This document shows, in pieces, positions 53,208-63,285 of a DNA stretch of 64,000 nt. A program made the translations under genes and the position numbers. The notes beneath the pieces are model-generated. The model saw only the letters and a program-made list of their open reading frames with translations. It searched no databases and was not told the origin of the DNA. Position 1 is the stretch's first letter; every line of letters begins with the position of its first letter. The stretch spans positions 397,441 through 461,440 of the forward strand of contig CAJNDS010002300.1 of the NCBI GenBank assembly GCA_905221605.1, read 5' to 3'. This DNA is from Symbiodinium natans (taxonomy: Eukaryota > Sar > Dinophyceae > Suessiales > Symbiodiniaceae).

Positions 53208-53244
53208 CCCTAAACCCTAAACCCTAAACCCTAAACCCTAAACC

Positions 53245-53318
<74 letters not shown>

Positions 53319-53362
53319 ACCCTAAACCCTAAACCCTAAACCCTAAACCCTAAACCCTAAGC
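53208..53362 (+). repeat. CCCTAAA-CCCTCAA array ending at an acceptor
   Basis: CCCTCAA block of eleven units inside CCCTAAA; the last unit, CCCTAAG, provides the acceptor. Confidence 0.96.
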
Positions 53363-56088
53363 CGGTGCATCTTAAACCGCTGTATCGTGGAAGCCGCCGG
53401 TCTCCTAACGGAAAGGCCCTGTCACGGCTCTTCACACTTTCTGACGAGCAGAGGGTGAAGGTGGACGAGGACGGAACAACGGCGTCGTTGGGGTTTGGGG
53501 TTTGGGGTTTGGGGTTTAGGCTTTAGGCTTTAGGCTTTAGGCTTTAGGCTTTAGGCTTTAGGCTTTAGGGTCTAGGGTTTAGGGTTTAGGGTTTAGGGTT
53601 TAGGGTTTCGGGCAGAAAGAAAGCCTATTGCGATCGCACTTAAAATCGAAGAGGAGGTTCTTGGTGTACGAGTGTAGGGCATATGAGGGCATTACGCCAT
53701 CCACTCTGGGACTCTGGGACCGTGATGTGTAGGACATAGAGCTGCTTGGAGAATGGTCAGGAACTCAGTGGACCTTTTGCCTTTTGTTGTGTTTCAGCGG
53801 AGGACTTCCCAAAACCCAAAACCCAAAACCCTAAACCCTAAACCTTAAACCCCAAACCCCAAACCCCAAACCCTAAACCCTAAACCCTAAACCCTAAACC
53901 CTAAACCCTAAACCCTAAACCCTAAACCCTAAACCCTAAACCCTAAACCCTAAACCCTAAACCCTAAACCCTAAACCCTAAACCCTAAACCCTAAACCCT
54001 AAACCCTACACCATAAACCCTAAACCCTAAACCCTAAACCCTAAACCCTAAACCCTAAACCCTAAACCCTAAACCCTAAACCCTAAACCCTAAACCCTAA
54101 ACCCTAAACCCTAAACCCTAAACCCTAAACCCTATTCTGTCCAACATGGCACTCTGTGCAGCATGGCATTCGCTGAGGTGTACCAAGAACGAACCAAAGC
54201 TTTTGGATGTGATGTCCTCAGCCTCTCGGGAGCCTCGGGTTTAGGGTTTAGGGTTTAGGGTTTAGGGTTTAGGGTTTGGGGTACCATGACCATCTAAAGT
54301 CACAGCGTGTCTTGGAAACCAAGTATAACAAGCGTAGCCACATCCAAGATTTTTATTCGGCAGGTGGGGGGGGGGGGGGTGAAACACAATAGGCAACACA
54401 ATAGGCCACTGATCAGGACATAGTGAAGTGTTCGACGAACAAAACGTAAACGCGGAACAATGGGATGGCTATCTTGGTGAAGTCACTGTGCTCGCCCTCC
54501 ACACCGTCTGATTCCCACCGCGAAATTGAGAGCCACAGTTTGGGAACGCATTGGCAAAGAAAAATGTCGACGGAGAAGAATGGTAGCCTACTTTTTTCCC
54601 TAAAACTTTCTGTGTGCCGGAGTTGGTTTTGGAGCAATCCTTCTAGACTTTAAGCAAGTTCTGTGATTGGAGCATCGGTCTTCAAGTTGCGGACATCTAA
54701 GGGATTTTGCTGTACGTACTTGTTTTTCATGCCGCTCTACTCCGAATCCACAGACTGCTCCGAAACGTGAAGTCGATTAAAGTCGACACGACGCAGGATT
54801 TTCGCATTGCGGCTGAGCTTTTAGATGAGTTCCGGTTCGAGTCGTCGTGCGCTCTATGCCACCTTGCAGCTGCTTCAACCAATGATGCATTCCAGCATTG
54901 TTCGGCAGTTCACTCAAATCGAGCAAGCTTCTTGAGACGTCCACAAACTTGTGTTGTGCGACACCAGGTGGTTTATTTAGCATGTCTGAAAGGAACATCT
55001 TCAAAAGCTGGCATGGGCTGCGAGCACAGGAAATCTTGTAAAACTTCCACTGTAGGTGCAGATTCCCGTCAAATTTCGTGTCTCGAATGGCTACCTGGTT
55101 AACCAGAAGCGGCAACATGTTTAGACTTTAAATGCTTCTCTTGAACAGGCCAGACTCATTCCGACACAGGTGCGTTGCGCAACACAGCTTGCATATTCGC
55201 GAACACCTCCCAAGCAGTACATCTTGAAGCCGAAGGGTTTAGGGTTTAAGGGTTAAGGGTTTAGGGTTTAGGGTTTAGGGTTTATGGTTTAGGGTTTAGG
55301 GACATCATCAGTTTCTGGCCCAAGTCGCCCAACACCTTGCAACCATTGTGCGAGAAGCTGCAGTCCGCAGATGTCTTTGAGAAGAAAGCTTGGCGCAGAA
55401 TCCATTCCAGATGGTATTCTGGAAGAGAAAACCTCCCTGAAGCCTAAACCCTAAGCCCTAAACTTCAACCCCTAAACCCTAAACCCTAAACCCTAAACCC
55501 TAAACCCTAAACCCTAAACCCTAAACCCTAAACCCTAAACCCTAAACCCTAAACCCTAAACCCTAAACCCCAAACCCTAAACCCTAAACAGGTGATGCCA
55601 ACTCCAAAGGAGATCGGCGCCCTTCCAGAGGCCCCCCTTGACTTCGGGTTTTGTTTTTTTCCATGCCCTGCCTTGAGGGTTTAGGGTTTAGGGTTTAGGG
55701 TTTAGGGTTTAGGGTTTAGGGTTTAGGGTTTAGGGTTTAGGGTTTAGGGTTTAGGGTTTAGGGTTTAGGGCTGAGAGTTTAGGGTTCAGGGTTCAGGGTT
55801 CAGGGTTTAGGGTTTAGGGTTTAGGGTTTAGGTTTTCGGGTTTAGGGCTTCGGGTTCAGGGTTCAGGGTTCAGGGTTCGGGTTTAGGGTTGATATAGGCT
55901 TGCCCTTAGATGTGCGATTTTCTTGGGTTCACAGACTCAAGGGCTTGTAGTGTTTCTGAGACATGTGGAGGGTTTCGGCTACCGTGACCAATGCATCCGG
56001 TGGCAGCGGGCGCAGCACCCAGCTGCATGCCGCTGCCCCCCTGATCGCACGTGTTCCCACGGCTTCAAGGTTTCAAGGGTGGGCCGCT
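53363..56088 (+). CDS. eight-exon gene with heptamer-array introns, unknown function
   Basis: Exons 53363-53492 (GKALSRLFTLSDEQRVKVDE), 53616-53663 (KPIAIALKIEEEVL), 54162-54238 (HSLRCTKNEPKLLDVMSSAS), 54300-54363 (VLETKYNKRSHIQDFYSA), 55149-55236 (GALRNTACIFANTSQAVHLE), 55312-55441 (PNTLQPLCEKLQSADVFEKK), 55592-55678 (PTPKEIGALPEAPLDFGF) and 55933-56088 (LVVFLRHVEGFGYRDQCIRW, then TGA). Every join keeps phase. Introns: 53493-53615, 53664-54161, 54239-54299, 54364-55148, 55237-55311, 55442-55591 (GC donor), 55679-55932. Six of seven consist of, or have an end made of, heptamer arrays. The 5' end is not defined. The ending has a CRCPPDRTC cysteine cluster. No family recognised. A minus frame at 54777-55118 lies inside the long intron and is not favoured. 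Confidence 0.6.
53493..53612 (-). repeat. TTTGGGG-TTTAGGC-TTTAGGG array, whole intron
   Basis: Three sharp variant blocks; intron ends TTTCGGGCAG. Confidence 0.95.
53808..54133 (+). repeat. CCCTAAA array at an intron 3' side
   Basis: About 45 units, with CCCCAAA at the left; 28 bp separate it from the acceptor GTGCAG. Confidence 0.97.
54239..54283 (-). repeat. TTTAGGG array in a 61-nt intron
   Basis: Six units starting at the donor; intron closes CATCTAAAG. Confidence 0.92.
55237..55301 (-). repeat. TTTAGGG array in a 75-nt intron
   Basis: Nine imperfect units (TTTAAGGG, TTTATGG), then ACATCATCAG acceptor. Confidence 0.92.
55442..55591 (+). repeat. CCCTAAA array forming a whole GC-AG intron
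   Basis: Starts GCCTAAACC and ends CCCTAAACAG; about 20 units between. Confidence 0.95.
55679..55890 (-). repeat. TTTAGGG array at an intron 5' end
   Basis: About 29 units with TTCAGGG clusters; the rest of the intron ends GGTTCACAG. Confidence 0.95.
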
Positions 56089-56337
56089 GAAGATAACGCC
56101 GTGCAGTAGCACCTCAGTGTGGACAGAGGGACCCGAAACCCGCAACCCTAAACACCAAACCCTAAGCCTCGGAGTCCTCGAGTCCTACCTAAAGTCAGCC
56201 TAAGCCCGTGGAAACAGCGTTTTCCGCATTGCAGGTATCATGTCATGCCTTGTGAACCCAACTAGACTTCCGCGTGCACACCCTTGCACACCTTCGCTCA
56301 CCCACCTGCCACCCTCAGTCTGACCACCGTGTGCCAG

Positions 56338-56762
56338 GTGGAGGGTCCTTCGGACCGTCAGAAGCAGCTCCTAGAGTACCAGCCCCTCTTGGACCTTTCA
56401 CAACTGAAAGGCCCCGACAATTCTCGAGGGGCGTTTCGGCCTTTCAGTCTTTCTGGGGCGCTGTTAACCCTAAACCCTAAACCCTAAACCCTAAACCCTA
56501 AACCCTAAACCCTAAACCCTAAACCCTAAACCCTAAACCCTAAACCCTAAACCCTAAACCCAAAAAGTGACCAAAGGACCTCATTCCCAAAGCAGACGTA
56601 TCGGGCACAGCAGCGTATGTTTACCAGCTCTCAAGTCGACATCTGCAATTTGCCAAGAACCGATATGCTCCAAAAGCCGCCCGCTCCTCAGACCTCAGCT
56701 TAATTGAAAGTATCAACGAAAGAGAGCAGTTAAAGAGTAAAAAGTCCCCCTTCAAAACACAG
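56338..56762 (+). CDS. two-exon segment, unrecognised gene
   Basis: Exon 56338-56457 (RQKQLLEYQPLLDLSQLKGP) follows GTGCCAG and ends GGG|GCGCTG. Exon from 56577 (LIPKADVSGTAAYVYQLSSR, HLQFAKNRYAPKAARSSDLS) follows CAAAG|G and stays open past 56760. The join is in phase 0. The 119-nt GC-AG intron is a CCCTAAA array. Both segments look strongly protein-like; no domain recognised, and gene ends are undefined. Confidence 0.5.
56464..56563 (+). repeat. CCCTAAA array forming an intron
   Basis: Fourteen units between a GC donor and an AAAG acceptor. Confidence 0.95.
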
Positions 56763-56984
56763 CTCAGAGTTTCTAATTCGAATCCTTCATGTTCCTTTCC
56801 TGCGTCCTATAGGGGTTGGACTCTGTTCTACTGGTATTTTTCCTTATGGTCCCCTGAAAGTATACTCTACTACCCCCCCCCCCCCAAACCCTATTCTCCA
56901 GGTCCCTCCGCGCAGTCGCTGGGAACGACTCTGGCTGTGCCGAGCTCGGCTCAACACCCTTTTGGGTGGGACTTCTGTTATCTT

Positions 56985-57089
56985 GGTAGCCCAGTGGTAT
57001 CCTTTTCCCTTTTTGGGTTCTGGGTTCCCTTATAAAGTAACCAACCCCAAAAAAGGGTGCCCTTATTATAATATTGTTACTGGGCTACC
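56985..57089. mobile_element. 105-bp foldback with GGTAGCCCAGT ends
   Basis: Perfect 11-bp inverted termini GGTAGCCCAGT / ACTGGGCTACC. The interior (TTTTTGGG, TCCCTTATAA, AAAAAGGGTGCCC) recalls the 104-bp family, so it may be a relative. Confidence 0.75.
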
Positions 57090-57960
57090 AGGTTCTGGAA
57101 TGTACCAGACAGTTGTCACTGGATACCTTGATAGCAGTTTTCAAATCCCTGTAATATCTTTCGATACTTTTTAATGGTCAGCGTCTGACCGATACTTTTG
57201 ATTCCTTCTTCCTCCTTGCCTACTTTGAGCCGCCCTGAACAGTATCCCTGGCATTTTCGGACCCTGGAAGGGCCTTAAACCCCGTATTCCAAATCGGTTG
57301 AAAGTGACAAGCTTCAGATGTGCATCAAGAAGCAGCCAAGGCCATGCAAAACGCAAAGACTGACCCTCACTTGCTCTTCAAGGCCTGAAGGGACGTGGAC
57401 GGATGCAACAACAATGACGCGCCATCCAACAAATATGGTAGCAGCGTAAGAAATCTTGGAAGGAAATAAGTAATCTTGGAAGGAGAGACAGGCGGAGGGA
57501 GGGAGGGAGGGAGGGGAAAGAGAGAGGGAAAGAACCATGCAAGCAACTGCAAAAAGCAAACGCAGAAGAAGCGGCAAACCAATCAAGAATCCTCTTGAAA
57601 TGTCGCTTGGTTCGGAGTTGAGTTCCCCAAGAGCACAAGTAGTTCGCATCCTGTTCAGGACACTCTCGCAGCTGAGCCAAGAAACTGGTTCAGACAATCC
57701 CGACGGCTTCGGATATCATTGCGAAAGGGCTCCTGCAAGCGTGCGCGTGGACATGTGATGTTCAATGCTGTGTTGTCGGCGTTGCGTTGAAGAGTTCTGC
57801 TGATAAACCGTACCACCCTGCTGTGCAAGTAATATGAATAGAACGAACGAGTGAACACCTGGCCATTACGTGATGGCTTGAATATGATATTGAAAGCAAA
57901 GTAGGGTGTCTCATTCCATGCTGTTTTTCTTCGCCCGGGACTTCGCCTTGTTTTCAGGGT
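57090..57960. other. no gene recognised
   Basis: A GGGA-rich patch at 57490-57530 and overlapping frames on both strands without clear sense. Confidence 0.5.
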
Positions 57961-57963
57961 TCG

Positions 57964-58006
57964 CCCTAAACCCTAAATCCTAAACCCTAAACCCTAAGCC
58001 CTAAAA
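57964..58006 (+). repeat. short CCCTAAA array
   Basis: Six imperfect units, 30 bp before an acceptor. Confidence 0.85.
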
Positions 58007-58038
58007 ATTGCGGTACATCTGCAGTTTTTCTGTCGCAG

Positions 58039-58116
58039 GCAGAGGATTTACCTCGGCCACTGACACAGCCCGACATGGCGGAGGTCGATGTCAGGGCCTT
58101 GCTCGGCCCTACATAA
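58039..58116 (+). CDS. terminal exon
   Basis: EDLPRPLTQPDMAEVDVRAL then TAA, after TGTCGCAG. Upstream exon not identified. Confidence 0.4.
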   Translation, partial: AEDLPRPLTQPDMAEVDVRALLGPT

Positions 58117-58135
58117 GGCCCAGGAGACTGAGTTA

Positions 58136-58223
58136 GGGGTTTCCGAAGTTAGGGCTTCCCCATTTTTGGGGTCCTGATTATCAGGGAGTCCTATGATTTT
58201 GGGTCTATATTTCGTAACCCCCC
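58136..58223 (+). mobile_element. foldback family, copy J (internally deleted)
   Basis: 88 bp, GGGGTTTCCGAAGTTAGGG to ATATTTCGTAACCCCCC. Confidence 0.8.
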
Positions 58224-58600
58224 AGTCCGTGTGCTTGTGACTTTGATGCAAACCAGGCCACTTACACCCAGTGGCTGTACTTTTCCAGACCGACCAAGCC
58301 GGGTGAAGCACATGGATTTCCTCGTTCTGACACTACCGAGTTCCATGTTAATGCAAGCCGACTGCTGAGATTGTGCCGTACCCTCTGACGGAGCAGGACC
58401 TGGCAATTGCTCTCAAGATCCCAAGCACGAAAGGCCCTAAACTGTGGGAGTAGGAGCGGAAGGTGGAGTAGGAGCAGCAGTCGTGGCATCAGCGGCAGTG
58501 GTGTTAGTAGTCAGTAGTAGTTAGTAGTAATTGTCGTAGTTGTCGCCGTCGTCGTCAGTTAGTAGGCATGTAGTATTGGTTCAGCTACTTTTTCGAGATG

Positions 58601-58777
58601 TTCCCGAGTGCGTAGCAGAAGGGTTCCCGTTTTCAGAGTTGGGGATCCAGGGATCCAGCGGATTACCCAACATCGTGCATTTTGTCTTCGCAAGCGTTCG
58701 ACAGCGTTCGAAAGCGCCCGAAAGTGTTCACAAGAGGCTAGCAGCGAGCTGTAGCGGAAGTCCAGCATTTTGGCATC
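58601..58777 (+). repeat. dispersed repeat R2, copy 2
   Basis: Counterpart of 34581-34757. Confidence 0.75.
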
Positions 58778-59215
58778 GTTTTGGGATTTGTATGTCTTAA
58801 AGTGCCGACAGTCAAACGGCTGAGGATCCTCAGGCCATCCTGTTCACACCTCAAAAGTGCAGGATGAAGCCCGTGGGTTGCGCCATCCTCGTAAGTGCCG
58901 TCACTTTGGGAGCTTCGTTTGCGGTCGTGCCCCAAAAGAGCTGGCAGGCACGAGGATGGGGCATGTGGGGTGCGCCAACCAGGAAACCCCAAGCTCCAAT
59001 GCGCGGAAAGCAAATATGCCTTAGTTTGACAAGGTCTGGAACCATGTAGCAAAGCTTTGACATAACATTGCCGTCAAACTGAAAGTGCAATTCTGGGCTT
59101 GAAGGACGTGGAAAACGTGCAAGATCGACGGCTAAGTCCATCCATTCTTCAAGGCAAAAACCCCGAATCCATTGAACAAGCGCGCCTAACTTGAAGATGA
59201 GTACCCTCCCTCAGC
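58778..59215. other. no firm gene
   Basis: A minus frame at 58851-59141 is open but not convincing. Confidence 0.4.
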
Positions 59216-59318
59216 ACCCTAAACCCTAAACCCTAAACCCTAAACCCTAAACCCTAAACCCTAAACCCTAAACCCTAAACCCTAAACCCTAAACCCTAAA
59301 CCCTAAACCCTAAACCCG
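59216..59318 (+). repeat. CCCTAAA array ending at an acceptor
   Basis: Fourteen units; last reads CCCGAAG|G. Confidence 0.95.
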
Positions 59319-59321
59319 AAG

Positions 59322-59568
59322 GACATTCCCGGCTACCAAGAGATGCAAGCCGCGATACCCACACGGCAGCCAGTCAGTGCAGGGCGCTCGACCTCTGCCG
59401 CAGGTTTAGGGTTTAGGGAGTGTTTAGGGTTGAGGGTTTAGGGTTTAGGGTTTAGGGTTGAGAGCTTGGCTTTGGGACTTTACGTAAGGGGTTTAGCATG
59501 CTTCAGAGGGCAAGCTTGACCCCTCAGCCATGCACTCGAAGGAATGCATGTGCACACTTTCTTCTTGA
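59322..59568 (+). CDS. two-exon segment with stop
   Basis: Exon 59322-59403 (PGYQEMQAAIPTRQPVSAGR) ends at CGCAG|GTTTAGGG; exon 59528-59568 (MHSKECMCTLSS) ends TGA, in phase. The intron starts with a TTTAGGG array. Confidence 0.42.
59404..59460 (-). repeat. TTTAGGG array at a donor
   Basis: Irregular units with TTGAGGG; begins exactly at the CAG|GT junction. Confidence 0.9.
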
Positions 59569-59699
59569 ACCCTCCAACATCGTCTTCAATGCATATTGTA
59601 ACCTAGATTGTAGGAACCCGTGTTTTTTTTTTGTTGTGGGTGTTTTTTTGCTGTGGGTGCTTTTTTCGGGGGCCGCCCCGGTGAGTGAGTGACCTGGCG

Positions 59700-59815
59700 C
59701 GTGTCGCCCCCGCACCCGCAGCCAAAAAACAAAAACGCGCCCCCGCACCCGCAGCAAAAAAAGAAAAAACGCGCCCCCGCACCCGCAGCAAAAAAAAAAA
59801 AAAACGCGCCCCCCC
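59700..59815 (+). repeat. CGCCCCCGCACCCGCAGC-A(n) minisatellite
   Basis: Three to four units of about 33 bp alternating GC-rich and A-run; repeated at 61052-61232. Confidence 0.92.
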
Positions 59816-59861
59816 CCCCCTTCCTCTCCACCCCCCCCCCCCCAACTGTGCAAGCGTTTTC

Positions 59862-60318
59862 AAAGCACTGATTCCTTCCCCAGGCCATCATGCGAGCATT
59901 GTGTTTGCAAATGGTGGAGGGAGGGCTGCACCCCGCCCGACCCCCCCCCTCTTGAAAACCACAGCTCGCTTCTCAGCAGATGACTCCTGTCCAAGCCTAT
60001 CATGCGGGCTTGGGTTTGCAAATGGGGGGGGCTGCGCCCCCCCCCAACCCCCCCGCTTCTTAAAGCCATGCCAGCTTGCTTCAAAGCAAAGGAATCCTTT
60101 CCGAACCCATCATGAGAGCATTCCCCCCCGCTTGAAAAGGGGGGGGGGGGGGGCTGTGCTTTTTAGCCGGGCAAACTTGCTTCAATCATACGAATCCCTT
60201 CCACACCCATGATGATGCGAGCATTGTGTTCTGCGCCCCCCCCCAACCCCCCCGCTTTTTTTAGCCGGCAAGCCTGCTTCAAAGCTTCCAAACCCATGAT
60301 GCGAGCATTGTGTTTTCA
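59862..60318 (+). repeat. ~110-bp tandem repeat with G/C runs
   Basis: Four to five units sharing CATCATGCGAGCATTGTGTT, a G-run/C-run hairpin and GCTTGCTTCAAAG. Confidence 0.85.
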
Positions 60319-60321
60319 AAT

Positions 60322-61050
60322 GCAAAAACACTTGTTGTCTACGAGTCACAGATAGAGATAATGCATGTACTCTTATGACAATATTGAGAATTAGCTTTTC
60401 ATGTATTCCTCTCTCATGTCTTCCTCGTGAAATACAGAGAAGAAGTCTGAAAATGCTGACAAAGTAGTAAACTATGGAACAATAGAGGTTTTCGCTATAC
60501 AATATAGAGAAATTAGAGGTTTCCTATGACAACATAGAGGAAATAGAGTCTTTCATACGAAAATTTAGCGAAAACACAAAGTGTTTTCATATTAAAATGT
60601 AGAGGTCTTGATATTCAAATATAGAGAATAGAGGTTTTCATGTTCAAATTTTAAGAAAATGGAGGTTTGCCTATTCAGAGACAGAGAAAATAATGGGCTT
60701 CCGATTAAAATAGGACAAGAGGAACAAAAACACTTTTAATTGCAAGTCACATATTGAGATAACACAGAGAATTAGTTTCTCATGTATTCCTCTCTCATGT
60801 CTTCCCCATTAAATATAGAGGAAAACTATGACGATATAGACCAAATAGAGAGAAATACAGGTTTTCGTTATAAAATATAGAGAAACAGAGGTTTTCGTAT
60901 TAAAGTATAGAGAAATAAATCAGAAAAGCTAGAGGTTTTCATACTAAATGTAGAGAAAATAGAGGTTTTCATATTCAAATATAGAGAAGAAAGAGGTTTT
61001 CCTATTAAAAATTAGAGAAAATAGATGTTTTCATAGTAAAAAAGCAGCAA
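60322..61050 (+). repeat. AT-rich block: 401-bp duplication of ~33-bp units
   Basis: CAAAAACACTT and CATGTATTCCTCTCTCATGT recur 401 and about 390 bp apart (60322 and 60723 start the copies). Within each copy runs a degenerate ATAGAGAAAATAGAGGTTTTC unit. Far more AT-rich than the rest of the window. Confidence 0.85.
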
Positions 61051-61051
61051 A

Positions 61052-61232
61052 AGCGCTCCGCACCCGCAGCAAAAAAAAAAAACGCGCCCCACCCCCACGG
61101 CACCCGCAACAAGAAAAAAACGCGCCCCCGCACCCGCAGCAACAAAAAAAAATGCGCCCCCGCACCCGCAGCAAAAAAAAACCGCGCCCCGCACCCGCAA
61201 CAAAAAAGCACCCGCAGCAAAAAGAAACACTC
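61052..61232 (+). repeat. CGCCCCCGCACCCGCAGC-A(n) minisatellite, second copy
   Basis: Five to six units like 59700-59815, same orientation. Confidence 0.92.
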
Positions 61233-61693
61233 TTACCCTAGATTGTAGGGTGTCGTCATGGTCTCTAAATCCACTGTAAAACAAGCTACTGTACCTTGTG
61301 GCACTTAGGATAGAACTAAGCCGCTAATATTTCACTGAACTGAGTGTATCGACTGTGTCCTCCCTATTGTCATTGTATTTGATTTCACTCTTTGGTATCA
61401 AGCAGGGCAGAATCATTGGAGAAGTGGCTCAAAGACTCAGACCTGCCATTTTTCTAGGATGCTGACTGATGCAGTCAACGTCAGCTATCAGAAGGTCTTC
61501 TGTTCAAAGAAGCAGTCGAAGCTTCCAAGCTTTCAGGCCCTGCGCGATCCCTTCCAGCGGCCGTTCTTGTACATGCCGGAGTTTCACGAGACGGTGCCCT
61601 GGGGGGTTTGTCTTCGTCAGGCTTCCGTCCGCCCATCCCTGTCATCCAGGCACAAGCCTTGTAAGCACCCTCCCCCCAAAGGTGCGAATCCTC

Positions 61694-61788
61694 CTAAACC
61701 CTAAACCCTAAACCCTAAACCCTAAACCCTAAACCCTAAACCCTAAACCCTAAACCCTAAACCCTAAACCCTAAACCCTAAACCCTAA
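61694..61788 (+). repeat. CCCTAAA array
   Basis: Thirteen units. The next 130 bp read APKLAAKQNPRTFLEALKHE after one in-frame stop, so a decayed or mis-bounded exon may be present at about 61797-61930. Confidence 0.95.
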
Positions 61789-61974
61789 AAAAACCAAGTG
61801 GCTTGAAGTCCAGAGGCCCTACCAGAACCAAGGCTTCGAGTAGGCCCCCAAGCTCGCAGCCAAGCAGAACCCTCGCACCTTCCTCGAAGCCCTCAAGCAC
61901 GAGCGCCGGCCCCTAATGAGGCCTACCAGGGTTTCCCATAGCGTAGCTAGAAGCCTCTCTACGCGACAGGACCT

Positions 61975-62145
61975 GATCATTAATATTAGTTTTCTTGTTA
62001 TCGTTAATATTATGACGATCATTAATATCATTATTTCTTATCAATAATATTCTTGGTAATTAAATTTTAATATTTTTAATAGTATTATCAATGTTATTAT
62101 TAATATTATTATTAATCTTACTATTAATATTATTAAATTAAATTG
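61975..62145. repeat. AT-rich TTAATATTA tract
   Basis: Degenerate ATT/TAATATTA words over 170 bp. Confidence 0.9.
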
Positions 62146-63204
62146 GTGTTCAGATGATGCCCGTCTTCGAGAGCTCCTCGAACTACGGGTCGTGACCTTG
62201 GGGGGACGTGCGAACTCTGAGGGCGTAGGATGAGTAAAGGAGGGTCATTTGCAAGCTTTCAAGGGGCCAACGGAGCATCGATGAATATCACAGATGGCAT
62301 GGTGCAGTGCAGTTTTCTTCTCCAGGTGTGCCAACTGCCTCAGCAATGCTCCAGGGAAACAAGCAGCTGTTTTGTGACTGACATCGGCAGGGTTTGGAGG
62401 TTGCTGCGTGGCGAGGCAAAGCTTTTTTCGCAAGCTGTAGCCACACCTGTCGAATGCCTCTCAGACAACACACTATGCCCACCAGAAGGAATGAGCTCAG
62501 ATGACTCCACGCTGTGCGTTTTGCACAGGCTTCGTTGTAAGGTGCGTTCCAAATTCCTGCTCTTGCTGCTCCACCCTCGACCCTAAACTCAAAGGCCTCT
62601 AAGCGCACCCACACTCAGGCAGTGCAGGATAGCCGACGCCGTGCCAGCAGAGGAAATCTGGTCCTCTCCTGAGCCAGGGCTGTAAGTTTAAGGTCCCGCA
62701 CAGGTTTCTGGCCTCGGTTGCTGGTGGGTTTATCGTTACGGATACAAATGCATGCAGAACCTTCGGACTTGGGATCGCTTGCTGATCCTTTTGCCAAGGC
62801 TGCACATATGCCAGTCCTTTGCATTGTGTGTGTGGCTTTCTCTGCTGCGAAATCCGAACCGTTGCAAGCTTCAGATTTAGGTCACACCCAGGCTCCCATC
62901 TTCCTTGTTACGTGACGCCAGAGCCGATTGAAGAAGCGGTAAGTGGACGATGTCTTGAAGGTTCACAACCTGACAACTCCCAACAGCCTCAAACCGCAGA
63001 TGCTGCCCCAACCAGAGCCCCCCCCCCCACCCAAACCCCCAAAGACCCCGGAAAGGTTCTGGAGCTTCGAACGTCTTGAGAACCCCTGAAGCTCGAAGGC
63101 CCTCGACCCTCGACCCTGTTCGCACAGGCTCAGCACCACCATGAGCATTTTCCAGGACAACAACGATCCAGAGAAGGCCATGACTTGACACCTGGACTTG
63201 GACC
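62146..63204. other. no firm gene
   Basis: A plus frame at 62230-62586 (118 codons from ATG) is open but has no recognisable feature and competes with minus frames. Confidence 0.35.
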
Positions 63205-63285
63205 CCCAGGGTTTTGGGGTTTGGGGTTTAAGGTTTAGGGTTTAGGGTTTAGGGTTTGGGGTTTAGGGTTTAGGGTTTGGGGTTC
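63205..63285 (-). repeat. TTTAGGG/TTTGGGG array
   Basis: About ten mixed units. Confidence 0.92.

Larger units (their letters stand above)
59602..61249. mobile_element. 1.6-kb non-coding element with inverted ends
   Basis: CCTAGATTGTAGG occurs at 59602-59614 and 61237-61249 as a direct repeat. Inside, the left end (GTGTTTTTTTTTTG, TGTGGGTG, TTTTTTTGCTGTGGGTGC) is inverted relative to the right end (GCACCCGCAGCAAAAAGAAA). The interior holds two copies of a CGCACCCGCAGC-A(n) array, a 110-bp tandem array and an AT-rich duplicated block. No coding frame, so it would be non-autonomous. Confidence 0.6.

Noticed and set aside
54777-55118. Minus-strand 113-codon frame
   Set aside because: It lies inside a long intron of the phase-consistent plus-strand gene; kept only as an alternative.
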